Shown here in pieces: positions 37,441-46,300 of a DNA stretch of 64,000 bases. Numbering within the stretch: the stretch's first letter is position 1; every line of letters begins with the position of its first letter. A program made the translations under genes and the position numbers. Location of the stretch: the NCBI GenBank assembly GCA_017451695.1, contig JAFTNW010000014.1:1-64000 (forward strand), read 5' to 3'. The DNA is from Bacteroidaceae bacterium. Its GTDB lineage: Bacteria > Bacteroidota > Bacteroidia > Bacteroidales > Bacteroidaceae. The notes under the pieces were generated by a model. That model was not told where the DNA came from. It made no database searches and saw only the letters and a program-made list of their open reading frames with translations.

Positions 37441-38739
37441 TTATTCAAGTGTAGAGAAATCAATATCGGGTGCCTTTGTTGTGTTACCTTTACGTTCATA
37501 ATAGGTGTCCGATGTGCCATAGTCGTCTATAAAGCCTCCCATGGTAAGATAGAAATCATTACCCTCTACTCCTCCATTGTAATCGAGACGTTGCTTTTGG
37601 CGGCCTGTTGCATCGCATGTAAAGCGCGCCTTTGTTACTGGAATCCACTTACCATCAACAGTGCGAGCCCATTGGTTACCATAGCAGGCCTTTCTATTAA
37701 TGTAGCCCATTACAGGATTAAAGTTCTCAAGGAACGAGTGTGCATTGGTGTACCATGTAGTTATCTCGGGGCGGCTGAAGGATGCCACAAGACGCCACTT
37801 GCCCTGTGCATTGTCAAAGAAGTAGGCTGTATATATGGTACTGCCTTTGCCGTCGGGCCTCACTCCCATGAGGAAACGGCACACCTCGCCGGCTTTCCAA
37901 TCATAGTGAAAAAAGCTTTGGCCACCCGAACCTTCGTTACCAAAATCCTTAACGGTTACGCCCTCACCTTTTTTCAAGAGTTTAACGCGCAAAGAATCGG
38001 GTATTTCGGCAGCATTGTCGGTTTCGTATGGACTCCACACCGAGAAGAGCACCATTCTCTTTCTTGGTGTGTTGTTCTGCATACCAAAGTAACCCTCGCC
38101 AAAACCGCAAGCCATATAATAGCTGCTGGGTATATCACCCTCCTCGGGTACAACAACTTCGTTGTAGAACCATTCGACATCCTCCTTGGGGAGTCGGTAA
38201 GCCAGATGCACCGATGGGCCGCGACGGCCGAAGTGGCTGCTAAAATCGGGTGCCACATTTATAACGGGAGCAACCTCGCCACCGACAATTACAGCTGCTA
38301 CATTACCAAAAGAGTGGCCTTCGTTGATTTTGACACCGCGGATATCCATTTTCACATATCCGGGGTTCTTCACCTTGAATGTTCCAACCTTCACACGCAC
38401 AAGCGTATCGCTGTCAAGTTTTATTTTTTTCTTTTTGCCCAAGAGCGAAACCTCTATCTGTGAGTGTCCTTTTGCCCTGAGCGCAATGTTCATTTTACCA
38501 CACTTTTCAGCTTTGAAATAGTAGCTCACAACAGTTTCCGTGCTGTTCCAATTACGCATTTCGCCATGGCGGTCGTCTATGAATGCCGGATACTCCTTGC
38601 TCGGCTCGCCTTGCGGTGCTGCAGTCAAATATGCATTACCCGAAAGGGTTACCACGCTCTCGGTCTGCGCAACGGCGGGCGATGCAACAAACAGGGCGGC
38701 AAGCAACATTGCATATTGTATAAAATTCCTTTTTCTCAT
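37441..38739 (-). CDS. Secreted DUF3472 protein with N-terminal DUF5077 module
   Basis: Exported protein of 432 residues, signal peptide about 1-25 (MLLAALFVASPAVAQ). Residues about 28-155 form a beta-sandwich module that resembles DUF5077, and about 160-420 a DUF3472 domain (YYMACGFGEGYFGMQNN, SVWSPYETD, YFFDNAQGKWRLVASF, FLENFNPVMGY). These families often occur with carbohydrate-active enzymes in Bacteroidota, so a role in glycan binding is plausible; no catalytic residues are known. No neighbour clarifies the substrate. Confidence 0.82.
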   Translation of the reverse strand: MRKRNFIQYAMLLAALFVASPAVAQTESVVTLSGNAYLTAAPQGEPSKEYPAFIDDRHGEMRNWNSTETVVSYYFKAEKCGKMNIALRAKGHSQIEVSLLGKKKKIKLDSDTLVRVKVGTFKVKNPGYVKMDIRGVKINEGHSFGNVAAVIVGGEVAPVINVAPDFSSHFGRRGPSVHLAYRLPKEDVEWFYNEVVVPEEGDIPSSYYMACGFGEGYFGMQNNTPRKRMVLFSVWSPYETDNAAEIPDSLRVKLLKKGEGVTVKDFGNEGSGGQSFFHYDWKAGEVCRFLMGVRPDGKGSTIYTAYFFDNAQGKWRLVASFSRPEITTWYTNAHSFLENFNPVMGYINRKACYGNQWARTVDGKWIPVTKARFTCDATGRQKQRLDYNGGVEGNDFYLTMGGFIDDYGTSDTYYERKGNTTKAPDIDFSTLE

Positions 38740-38756
38740 AGTTGTTATATTACGGA

Positions 38757-38795
38757 AAAGGGCCGCTTCAAAAAATGCCTTTGCCGCAGCCCTTT
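38757..38795 (-). terminator. Terminator of the Nif3/zinc-ribbon unit
   Basis: Ten-base arms at 38757-38766 and 38786-38795 pair with one mismatch and are followed by a short T run on the minus strand, 24 bp after the zinc-ribbon gene stop. Confidence 0.6.
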
Positions 38796-38819
38796 AATTA
38801 TGAAATAATTTATCTCAAA

Positions 38820-39635
38820 TTATTCAGCCTTTGCACGACGAATACCACGTTTCTTGGGAGCGGGTGCCTCGGCGGGCTGTACTGTCTGCACACCGGCAAG
38901 CTCGGGGTCTATCATAATACGGCCGCAGTTCTCGCACACGATGATTTTCTTACGCATACGAATATCCAACTGACGCTGCGAAGGTATCTTGCTAAAGCAA
39001 CCGGCGCAAGCATCACGGTCAACGTAAACAATACCCAAGCCATTGCGTGTGCTCTTGCGAATACGTTTGAACGATGCAAGCAAACGGGGCTCTATGAGCA
39101 ACTCCAAGTCGCGAGCCTGCTCGCGCAGTTTCTCCTCCTCGGCTTTGGTCTCGGTAACAATCTCCTCAAGCTCGGTGCGTTTCATATCAAGGTCTTTCTT
39201 GCGCTCCTCAAGCATGTGTTGCGCCTTTTCAAGCTCCTCACCTTTGTATTTCTCTTGGTTGCGTGCCTCGTTAATTTTCTTCTCGTCGTGCTCAATCACA
39301 AGGTTGTTATACTCAATCTCCTTGTTCAAGAGGTCGAACTCGCGGTTGTTGCGCACGTTGTTCTGGTCGGCGGTATATTTTTCAATGTTGGCCTTGGCCT
39401 TCTCCATCTCCTCGCGGAAAGCAACGATATTCTCACGCATGGTCTTTATTTCGCCTGTGATATTCTCTATACGAGTTCCAAGGCCCACAATCTCATCTTC
39501 AAGGTCCTTTACCTCCAAAGGAAGTTCACCACGAAGAATCTTAATCTTGTCAATCTCTGACAGAATAGTCTGCAACTCATAAAGTGTCTTCAATTTCTCT
39601 TCCACTGTATATTCAGCGGGATCTTTCTTTGCCAT
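38820..39635 (-). CDS. Coiled-coil protein with C4 zinc ribbon (CT398/DUF164-like)
   Basis: Protein of 271 residues from the ATG at 39635 (MAKKDPAEYTVEEK); the frame is open much further upstream but that part overlaps the Nif3 gene and has no match. Residues about 10-185 are a long helical hairpin, strongly coiled-coil in pattern (EKKINEARNQEKYKGEELEK), and about 195-245 a zinc ribbon with CAGC and CENCG. The C-terminal tail is Ala/Pro/Lys rich. It pairs with Nif3-like genes in many Bacteroidota. The function is unsettled; links with nucleic-acid or flagellar proteins have been proposed for other members. Confidence 0.88.
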   Translation of the reverse strand: MAKKDPAEYTVEEKLKTLYELQTILSEIDKIKILRGELPLEVKDLEDEIVGLGTRIENITGEIKTMRENIVAFREEMEKAKANIEKYTADQNNVRNNREFDLLNKEIEYNNLVIEHDEKKINEARNQEKYKGEELEKAQHMLEERKKDLDMKRTELEEIVTETKAEEEKLREQARDLELLIEPRLLASFKRIRKSTRNGLGIVYVDRDACAGCFSKIPSQRQLDIRMRKKIIVCENCGRIMIDPELAGVQTVQPAEAPAPKKRGIRRAKAE

Positions 39636-39664
39636 AGTCTTATCTATTATTTTAAGGTTAAAAA

Positions 39665-40762
39665 TTACATATAATGCACGGGATTTGTGCACACCGATGT
39701 GGTTTTCGCCGCCACCTGCGGGCAAGCCCCCGATATTATCTCTTTGAAAATCTCCATAGTAAACTGTTCGCTCTCGTAGTGCCCTATTACAGCAACAAGC
39801 ATCTTGCCATCGTAATTGAAGAGGTCGTGATAACGAGCCTCGCCTGTGATATACACATCGGCACCGGCAGCCATGGCTGCACCGGCAAAAGAGCCGCCTG
39901 CGCCACCGCACAGAGCCACACGTTTCACAGCCTTGCCAAGCAGGCTTGTATGGCGCACACTGCCCACCGCAAATGTATCTTTTATCTGTTGCATGAAGGC
40001 CGTTTCATCCACAGCCACAGGCAGGTCGCCTATGATACCCGCACCCACACTATCCCAGCTATTTTGCAAAGGATAGATATCGAAAGCCGGCTCCTCATAG
40101 GGGTGAGCAGCCAAGAGAGCCTTCACCACCCTTCCTTTTATATATGAGGGCATAATGGTATCGATACGCACCTCCTCCTCTTTGTGCAAGCTGCCTATCG
40201 AGCCACAGAAAGGGTTCGTTCCCTCGCCCGCTTCAAACGTGCCATATCCCACGGCATTATAGCTGCACGAGCCATAATTACCTATGTTGCCACAGCCGGC
40301 TGCGAACAGCGCACTGCGCACAGCATCGGCATGAGCCACGGGCACATACACCGACAATTTAAGCAAAGCGTTCTCCTTGGGAACAAGTATTTTCACATTC
40401 TGTAACCCCAGCTTGGCTGCAATGCGGTAATTCACTCCACCGGGCGCATTATCCAAGTTCGTATGTGCCGAATAGATGGCAACACCATTGGCGAGTGCCT
40501 TAATGACACAACGCTCCACATACGTACTGCCGGTTACTCTTTTAAGGGGAGAGAAAATAAGGGGATGATGAGACACAATGAGATTGTACCCCAATGCAAC
40601 AGCTTCATCCACAACCGCCTCTGTTACATCAAGACACAATAAAACCCCTGTAACTTCCGCATCTGTTAATCCTACTTGCATGCCGGCATTATCGAAACCG
40701 TCTTGCAGTGGCAGAGGCGCGAACATTTCAAGGGCTGCTGCTATCTCTTTAATTTTAGCCAA
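39665..40762 (-). CDS. Nif3-like dinuclear metal centre protein
   Basis: Protein of 365 residues of the Nif3/YqfO family (often named GTP cyclohydrolase 1 type 2 on weak grounds). Metal ligands are the His pair in VSHHPLIFSP (about residue 65), the His of YSAHTNLD and, near the C-terminus, IGHYESEQF. A YqfO-type insert of about 110 residues sits in the middle (KLSVYVPVAHADAVRSALF), as in Gram-positive and Bacteroidota members. It forms a toroidal hexamer in relatives. It begins a unit with the zinc-ribbon gene and has a strong promoter. Confidence 0.9.
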   Translation of the reverse strand: MAKIKEIAAALEMFAPLPLQDGFDNAGMQVGLTDAEVTGVLLCLDVTEAVVDEAVALGYNLIVSHHPLIFSPLKRVTGSTYVERCVIKALANGVAIYSAHTNLDNAPGGVNYRIAAKLGLQNVKILVPKENALLKLSVYVPVAHADAVRSALFAAGCGNIGNYGSCSYNAVGYGTFEAGEGTNPFCGSIGSLHKEEEVRIDTIMPSYIKGRVVKALLAAHPYEEPAFDIYPLQNSWDSVGAGIIGDLPVAVDETAFMQQIKDTFAVGSVRHTSLLGKAVKRVALCGGAGGSFAGAAMAAGADVYITGEARYHDLFNYDGKMLVAVIGHYESEQFTMEIFKEIISGACPQVAAKTTSVCTNPVHYM

Positions 40763-40805
40763 TTACTATGAATATATGTACGCGGGCATGCCCGCATTTC
40801 AAATG

Positions 40806-40837
40806 CAAAGATAATATATTTTTTCAAACCGCCCAAA
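40806..40837 (-). promoter_or_regulatory. Bacteroidota-type promoter of the Nif3 unit
   Basis: On the minus strand TTTG (40834-40837 read in reverse) is followed after 20 nt by TATCTTTG (40806-40813). Both boxes match the consensus. The start of transcription would fall about 35 bp before the Nif3 ATG. Confidence 0.7.
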
Positions 40838-40996
40838 CATCAGGTTATTATTACATAAAAAGGATATTATCTCTTTTTCTTTGCTCTTTCAACTTACCTC
40901 ATAGTGCAATATGTTAATACGAGCCTTATCTGCAAATGTTAAATTGGAGAATTCCAGCAAAAAGTTTTTTTTATTTGTTAAGCAAAAAGTAGAAAA

Positions 40997-41024
40997 AGCC
41001 CGATAATCCGCGGATTATCGGGCT
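40997..41024 (-). terminator. Terminator of the S37 peptidase-PatB unit
   Basis: Perfect 28-bp palindrome (14-base arms AGCCCGATAATCCG) followed on the minus strand by CTTTTTC, 42 bp after the patB-like stop. The rest of the 304-bp gap (40763-41066) shows only the Nif3 promoter. Confidence 0.88.
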
Positions 41025-41066
41025 AAAATGGTTCCGAATGGTTTATTAACAAACCTAACTGTAACA

Positions 41067-42236
41067 CTACAACCTATCGTATGCTACTTTTATCTGCTTT
41101 AATGCTTGTTCAAGTGTTGCACGGGGGCAGCCTAAATTCATGCGCATGAAACCTGCACCCTCTTGCCCAAACATTGTACCATCGTTCATGGCAACCTTGG
41201 CCTCTTTGAGGAAGAAGTTCACAAGTTTTTCCTGCGGCATGCCAAGCTCGCGTGCATCAAGGAACACGAGGTACGATGCTTGCGGGCGTATGAAGGATAT
41301 TTTGGGCATATTCTCTTTGAGGTATTTATCGAGGTAGGCAATATTCTCCTCTACATACTGCAACATCTGCACAAGCCACTCATCGCCCTCGTTATATGCA
41401 ACGGCAACAGCGGTGGTTGCAAAGAGGTGGGCGGTGTCGAGTTCACTGCGTGTGAGGTATTCGCAGTATTGCTTGCGCAAAGCCTCGTTCTTTATTATAT
41501 GGTACGAACTTTTGAGCCCTGCAATATTAAATGTCTTGCTTGCAGCCATTAGGGTTACAGAGTTCTGTGCTGCAGCCTCGCTCACTGTGGCAAAAACGGT
41601 ATGTTTGTAGCCTGTGAGCGCCATATCGCAGTGTATCTCGTCGGAAATGACAATTACACCGTTCTTTGCACATATGTCGGCTATGCGAGAGAGCTCATCG
41701 GCATTCCAAACGCGGCCACCGGGGTTGTGAGGGTTGCACAGAAGGAACAGCTTGCAGCCTACGGCTTTGCGCTCGAAATCCTCAAAATCCATTTCATACT
41801 GCCCATTGACAAGGCGCAAGGGGTTATAGACCAATGTGCGGCCGAGGTCTTTTACAACATGATGATAAGGGTGATAGACAGGGGGCTGAATGAGTATCTT
41901 GTCGTTGGGGGCGGTGAAGCACTGAACGGCAAATGAGATTGCGGGCACAATTCCACCTACAAAGCCAATCTCTTCCTCTTTAACATTCCAGCCATATCGG
42001 CGGGAGACCCAGCTCTGAATAGCGGGTTTCCACTTGGGCGAACAGAATGTATAGCCCAGCACCTCGTGATCCAAGCGGCGGCGCAGTGCCTCAATTACAA
42101 AAGGCGGGGTGCGGAAATCCATATCGGCAATCCACATGGACAGGGCATCGTCGGTGCCAAACATCTCCTGCAACTTGTCATATTTCAAACAGTCGCTGTT
42201 TTTGCGAGGTATAATCTCGTCAAAATTGTATTTCAT
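41067..42236 (-). CDS. PatB/MalY family PLP-dependent lyase/aminotransferase
   Basis: PLP enzyme of fold type I, 389 residues. Motifs are SMWIADMDF (MalY/PatB hallmark), GIVPAISFAVQCF, LLCNPHNPGG, VISDEIHCDM and the PLP site MAASKTFNIAGLKSS, where the Lys binds the cofactor. The family mostly has cysteine-S-conjugate or cystathionine beta-lyase activity, making pyruvate, ammonia and a thiol. It lies 8 bp after an ABC ATPase and after a secreted peptidase, so it is the last gene of that unit. Confidence 0.92.
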   Translation of the reverse strand: MKYNFDEIIPRKNSDCLKYDKLQEMFGTDDALSMWIADMDFRTPPFVIEALRRRLDHEVLGYTFCSPKWKPAIQSWVSRRYGWNVKEEEIGFVGGIVPAISFAVQCFTAPNDKILIQPPVYHPYHHVVKDLGRTLVYNPLRLVNGQYEMDFEDFERKAVGCKLFLLCNPHNPGGRVWNADELSRIADICAKNGVIVISDEIHCDMALTGYKHTVFATVSEAAAQNSVTLMAASKTFNIAGLKSSYHIIKNEALRKQYCEYLTRSELDTAHLFATTAVAVAYNEGDEWLVQMLQYVEENIAYLDKYLKENMPKISFIRPQASYLVFLDARELGMPQEKLVNFFLKEAKVAMNDGTMFGQEGAGFMRMNLGCPRATLEQALKQIKVAYDRL

Positions 42237-42244
42237 AGTATCCT

Positions 42245-43030
42245 TTATATTATTTCAATCCTTTTTTCTTCTCTATTGTATGCTATGCCGTCTCCGGCGA
42301 TGAAATCATCAAGCACGCTGCTTGCCGACAATTCATCGGCTGTGCCGCAGTGCAATGTGCCGCCATCTATGAGCCACAGCCTGTGTGCAAGGCGTAAAGC
42401 AAGCTCGATATCGTGTGTGGAGACTATCACCGCTTTGTTCATTTCGCGAGCGAGCCTTTGCAGCAGACGGAACAGCGCCACTTTGCTCCCGAAATCGAGG
42501 AAAGCGGTGGGCTCGTCGAGCATCACCACAGGTGTCTCTTGTGCAAGCGCCTTTGCTATCATACATTTTTGGCGTTCGCCATCGCTCAAGGTGCCCACTG
42601 CCCTATGGGCAAGCGGCTCCACGCCTGCGGCACTTATAGCCCAATCGACAACATCTTTATCGTGTGAACGCAGACGGCCCGTAAAATCGGTGTATGGTGT
42701 GCGGCCAAGCGACACAAGCTCCCGCACGGTGAGCGAAGCTGCCACGGAATTATCGGTGAGCACAACTGCAAGAAAACGGGCAAGCTGCACCGGGCCGACC
42801 TCCGGGGCTGCAACACCATTATATATAACAGAGCCTTCAAGCGGTTTTTCATAACCACCAAGCACGCGCAACAGAGTGGATTTGCCAGCACCGTTGCGCC
42901 CTATAAGGGCCACAACCTCGCCACCATTCAATGTGGCATTTATCGAACGGGCAACAACATGCTCGGCACCACGGCCCTTGTACCCTATCGACACATCCTT
43001 TATCTCTATTGCACTGCCGGCACTGCACAT
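42245..43030 (-). CDS. ABC transporter ATP-binding protein, FecE/BtuD type
   Basis: ATPase of 261 residues, of the group that serves siderophore, heme or cobalamin importers. Walker A is GRNGAGKSTLLR (about 39-50), the signature LSDGERQKCMIAKALA, Walker B VVMLDEPTAFLD and the switch VSTHD. Two departures from the usual are visible: the signature is LSDGE instead of LSGGQ, and the Q-loop position reads AVVLTDNS without Gln. No permease or binding-protein gene is next to it; it stands between a peptidase and a PatB-like gene, 7 and 8 bp apart. Confidence 0.9.
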   Translation of the reverse strand: MCSAGSAIEIKDVSIGYKGRGAEHVVARSINATLNGGEVVALIGRNGAGKSTLLRVLGGYEKPLEGSVIYNGVAAPEVGPVQLARFLAVVLTDNSVAASLTVRELVSLGRTPYTDFTGRLRSHDKDVVDWAISAAGVEPLAHRAVGTLSDGERQKCMIAKALAQETPVVMLDEPTAFLDFGSKVALFRLLQRLAREMNKAVIVSTHDIELALRLAHRLWLIDGGTLHCGTADELSASSVLDDFIAGDGIAYNREEKRIEII

Positions 43031-43037
43031 ACTCTAT

Positions 43038-44339
43038 TTACTTATACTGCATCCACTCGTTGAGCAGGTTCAAAAGCTCCTCGCGCTTGTCGGCGGGCAG
43101 ATTGGCGATGCGGTCGCGGTGGCTGCCGTCGGGTACGATATATACTTTTGTATTCTTCTTGTTACGCTCGCTGAGCCATGTTACACCGCTTGCAGTCCAG
43201 GGATCCCACTCGCCATAAACAAAGATTGCCTTGGGGTCGTTCTCGGTGTAGAAATCGGTAACCTTGCGGTGGTTGGTGTCGTCAAAAACAACATCGGAGA
43301 ACTCGGCAGGGAGCATCACCTTCTTCAAATAACCCTCAATATCGGCAGGGTTCAGATATTTAACAAAGGGGTCGGTGTTATAGCCGTAGTAACCGAAATC
43401 CTTTACTGCCTGAACAAAGAAAGAACCTATTTCTGTGGTAGCCGAGAAGTAGTCGGGGCTGCACATCTTAATAAAGTATTTCATTATATCCTCGTCGGAG
43501 GCTGTTGCCGCAGGAATCTCCTCCACGGGAGCACCCCACTGCCAGAAGGAAAATTGATATTCAAGAACACAGAGGTCGTATATATCAGATGTGGGCACGC
43601 GGAACGAGAGGTTCTCTTTTGCACAAAAAGCATCGAACATGGGCATATACTGCTCCTTGCGCTCGAACATGAGATATTGAAACTCTCTCACTGCATCGCG
43701 CTTTGCCTTGGTTGATACACGCTCCAAGAACGACTCGTGACGGCCATCCTCAATGGAGCAACTCAACGGGCCTACATAGGGAACGGAAACATCAACATCC
43801 TCGGGATAGTATGCACGGAAGAACATTGATGTGGAACCGCCTTTGCTTATACCTGTGGTAGCCCACTTTGCAGTATAGTATTTTTTGAACGCAGTGATTA
43901 TATTGTGATAATCAACCATCGAATTCTCTATGGTAAGATAATCCCAATTACAGGGAGAGGGGGTTGATTTTGAGAAATAGCGATACTCCACAAACAGTAT
44001 GTTGGCATCCATTATTTTAGTTAATTCCTCCATGTAACGGGGATTGTTGAAGGCATAGTCGCCTGCATAGCCCTCGGTTACCACAACCACGGGGCGGTCC
44101 CAGCCACGGTGGCCCAACATAACACGCTGCTCAAACGAACCCGCTTCGGGTTTATCGGCATCGAGCAACTGACGGAAGTTCATCAGGTAATAACTGCGGG
44201 TGGTATCGTTCTTTTCAATCTTTTGGAACGAGGTTACCGCCTCAATCTTTTTAAGCATCGCCTCCACATCGGCATTCTGAGCTTTGAGCGCAAAAGCCAC
44301 AATAACAAACGACGCAAACATCAAAATTCTTTTACACAT
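43038..44339 (-). CDS. Secreted serine peptidase, S37 (PS-10-like) family
   Basis: Exported peptidase of 433 residues with signal peptide MCKRILMFASFVIVAFALKA before QN. The pattern TEGY, VEYRYFSKSTP and GISKGGSTSMFFRAYYPEDV is that of family S37; it is sometimes annotated as the related S28 group, both clan SC. Nucleophile Ser165 (TGISKGG), the acid probably Asp in YGEWDPWTA and His in PDGSHRDRI. Such enzymes are mostly tripeptidyl or prolyl peptidases. It is the first gene of a unit with an ABC ATPase and PatB-like lyase, and a tandem repeat lies directly upstream. Confidence 0.85.
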   Translation of the reverse strand: MCKRILMFASFVIVAFALKAQNADVEAMLKKIEAVTSFQKIEKNDTTRSYYLMNFRQLLDADKPEAGSFEQRVMLGHRGWDRPVVVVTEGYAGDYAFNNPRYMEELTKIMDANILFVEYRYFSKSTPSPCNWDYLTIENSMVDYHNIITAFKKYYTAKWATTGISKGGSTSMFFRAYYPEDVDVSVPYVGPLSCSIEDGRHESFLERVSTKAKRDAVREFQYLMFERKEQYMPMFDAFCAKENLSFRVPTSDIYDLCVLEYQFSFWQWGAPVEEIPAATASDEDIMKYFIKMCSPDYFSATTEIGSFFVQAVKDFGYYGYNTDPFVKYLNPADIEGYLKKVMLPAEFSDVVFDDTNHRKVTDFYTENDPKAIFVYGEWDPWTASGVTWLSERNKKNTKVYIVPDGSHRDRIANLPADKREELLNLLNEWMQYK

Positions 44340-44378
44340 AATATTTTGTTTTTATAATTTATTTCAAAACAGACACAA

Positions 44379-44640
44379 CCCATCTTCGCAGAATCTCCGG
44401 CAATGATGGTGCAAGCGAATGTAACACAAATTTATTTGATGTTACAAAATGAGCGTAGCCCATCTTCGCAGAATCTCCAGCAATGATGGTGCAAGCGAAT
44501 GTAACACAAATTTATTTGATGTTACAAAATGAGCGCAGCCCATCTTCGCAGAATCTCTGGCAATGATGGTGCAAGCGAATGTAACACAAATTTATTTGAT
44601 GTTACAAAATGAGCGCAGCCCATCTTCGCAGAATCTCCGA
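44379..44640. repeat. 80-bp tandem repeat, three full copies plus a part
   Basis: Units begin at 44379, 44459, 44539 and 44619 with CCCATCTTCGCAGAATCTC and are nearly identical; the fourth stops after about 22 bp. Each full unit carries an inverted repeat, TGTAACACAAAT-TT-ATTTGATGTTACA in two parts, 12 paired bases with one bulge. The truncated last unit forms GCAGAATC-TCC-GATTCTGC. The array fills the space between the POT transporter terminator and the S37 peptidase start, so it may lie in the peptidase's leader or promoter region. No ORF or known mobile element explains it. Confidence 0.9.
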
Positions 44641-44708
44641 TTCTGCAAAATTACATAAAATTTGCATATTATACTTATAATAAAAAGAAAAAACATAATT
44701 AAATAAAA

Positions 44709-44736
44709 GGAGCAACCCCTGAAAAGAGGTTGCTCC
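44709..44736 (-). terminator. Terminator of the POT transporter gene
   Basis: Twelve-base arms (44709-44720 and 44725-44736) pair with one mismatch and are followed by CTTTTATTT on the minus strand, 28 bp after the transporter stop. Confidence 0.8.
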
Positions 44737-44764
44737 ATATATAAAAAGAATTTATAAGTAGCAA

Positions 44765-46300
44765 TTACTTAGAAACCTTCTCGAGACGTTTTAGAATAAC
44801 AAAGATGAAGAGTGCTGCAAGCAAGCAGATACCTATGAGCACACCCCAAACAACAGTTAAAGGAGCACCCCACATAAGAGCAGGAATAGCAACAAGGAAG
44901 TTACCTACAGCTGTGGCAACAAACCAACCACCCATCATCATACCGGCATACTTGGGAGGAGCCACCTTTGTAACAAACGAAATACCGATGGGAGAAAGGA
45001 GAAGCTCGGCAAATGTAAGAATGAGGTATGTAGAAATCAACCAGTTGGGCGACACGTTAGCCATATGCACAGGCTCCATAACACCGCTTTCAGCGTTCAT
45101 AACAAACTCAGGAGCGGGCAAGCCAAGTGAACCAACAGTAAGCAACAAGTAAGCCACAGCGGCAACCAACATACCCAAACCTATCTTCATAGGAGCCGAA
45201 GGCTCTTTACCCTTCTTGGCAAGAGCACCAAAGATTGCAATTGAGACGGGAGTAAGAGCAACCACAAAGCAAGCGTTGAACTGCTGGAAAATGGGAGCAT
45301 TCACCTCTGTTGTAGCGGGAAGTGTTGTATATTTATATGCCAAGCCGGCAACAGCAGCCAATATAACAGCACCCGAAATAGCCTTACCCTTGCCTGTTGT
45401 GCTCTGGAACAGGCCAAACAAACCATAAACCAAGAAGATGGCAAGCACAAGGTTTACAACATCGAATGCCATACTCTCAATACCTGTTGAGCTTGTAGCA
45501 GTATAGTCGCGGGCAAAGAATGTGAGAGTTGAGCCGTTCTGGTGGAAAGCCATCCAGAAGAAGATAACCACAGCAAACACAAGGCAGAGAGCCACGATGC
45601 GCTCTTTTGTCTCGGCAGGAGTGAGTTCCTTTACATTGGTATCATCGCCACCGGCAGCTGCAACCTTGCCTCTATCGGTGTGGCTGAATGTAGAACGGAA
45701 TGCATAGTAAATGGCGATTGAAACGATAAGAGAAAGGCAGGCTACGCCGAATGCAAAGTGATAAGAGTCGGCCTCGCTCACACCCAAAGACTTCTGCGCC
45801 CATTTCATAATTTCAATGGCAGCAGTGGGAGCAAACATTGCACCTACGTTGATAGCCATATAGAACACACTGAAACCGGCATCGCGCTTTGCAGCATATT
45901 TAGGCTCGTCGTAGAGGTTACCTACCATCACCTGCAAGTTACCCTTGAACAAACCGGTACCAAGTGATATGAGTACAAATGCCATAACCATTGCACCAAC
46001 AGCAACATTATTAGCACCCAGAGGCAATGCAAGCACTACATAACCCAAGAACATAATGGTGATACCAATGGTAACCATCTTTCCATAACCGAACTTATCG
46101 GCAGCCATACCACCAAACAAGGGCATAAAATACACAAAGCCCAGGAAGGCTGAATAAATAGAACCTGCAAGAGCACTGGAGAATCCAAAGTTCGCCTGCA
46201 GGAACATCACAAACACAGCCAACATAGTGTAGTAGCCGAAACGCTCACCGGTGTTGGCCAAAGCCAAGGCATACAAGCCTTTTGGTTGTCCTTCAAACAT
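44765..46300 (-). CDS. POT/PTR family peptide transporter
   Basis: Major-facilitator protein of 511 residues with about 14 hydrophobic segments, the layout of bacterial proton-coupled oligopeptide transporters. The first helix has ANTGERFGYYTM; the usual motif is ExxERF, so the first Glu is Asn here. Other family parts are GGMAADKFGYGKMV (loop 2-3), GTGLFKGNLQVMVG and FSVFYMAINVGAM. It would import di- and tripeptides, which fits the peptidases in the window. It is monocistronic with its own terminator. Confidence 0.92.
   Translation of the reverse strand: MFEGQPKGLYALALANTGERFGYYTMLAVFVMFLQANFGFSSALAGSIYSAFLGFVYFMPLFGGMAADKFGYGKMVTIGITIMFLGYVVLALPLGANNVAVGAMVMAFVLISLGTGLFKGNLQVMVGNLYDEPKYAAKRDAGFSVFYMAINVGAMFAPTAAIEIMKWAQKSLGVSEADSYHFAFGVACLSLIVSIAIYYAFRSTFSHTDRGKVAAAGGDDTNVKELTPAETKERIVALCLVFAVVIFFWMAFHQNGSTLTFFARDYTATSSTGIESMAFDVVNLVLAIFLVYGLFGLFQSTTGKGKAISGAVILAAVAGLAYKYTTLPATTEVNAPIFQQFNACFVVALTPVSIAIFGALAKKGKEPSAPMKIGLGMLVAAVAYLLLTVGSLGLPAPEFVMNAESGVMEPVHMANVSPNWLISTYLILTFAELLLSPIGISFVTKVAPPKYAGMMMGGWFVATAVGNFLVAIPALMWGAPLTVVWGVLIGICLLAALFIFVILKRLEKVSK

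Noticed and set aside
36664-38463. 599-codon plus-strand open frame across glyA and the DUF3472 gene
   Set aside because: It lies antisense to two well-recognised genes and its translation shows no family or signal; it is a by-product of codon use on the other strand.
38820-39911. Longer start for the zinc-ribbon protein (363 residues)
   Set aside because: The extra N-terminal part overlaps the Nif3 gene in another frame and is Arg/Cys-rich; the ATG at 39635 gives the family start.
44379-44640. CRISPR array
   Set aside because: Units are 80 bp with no alternation of short repeat and unique spacer, and no cas gene is nearby.
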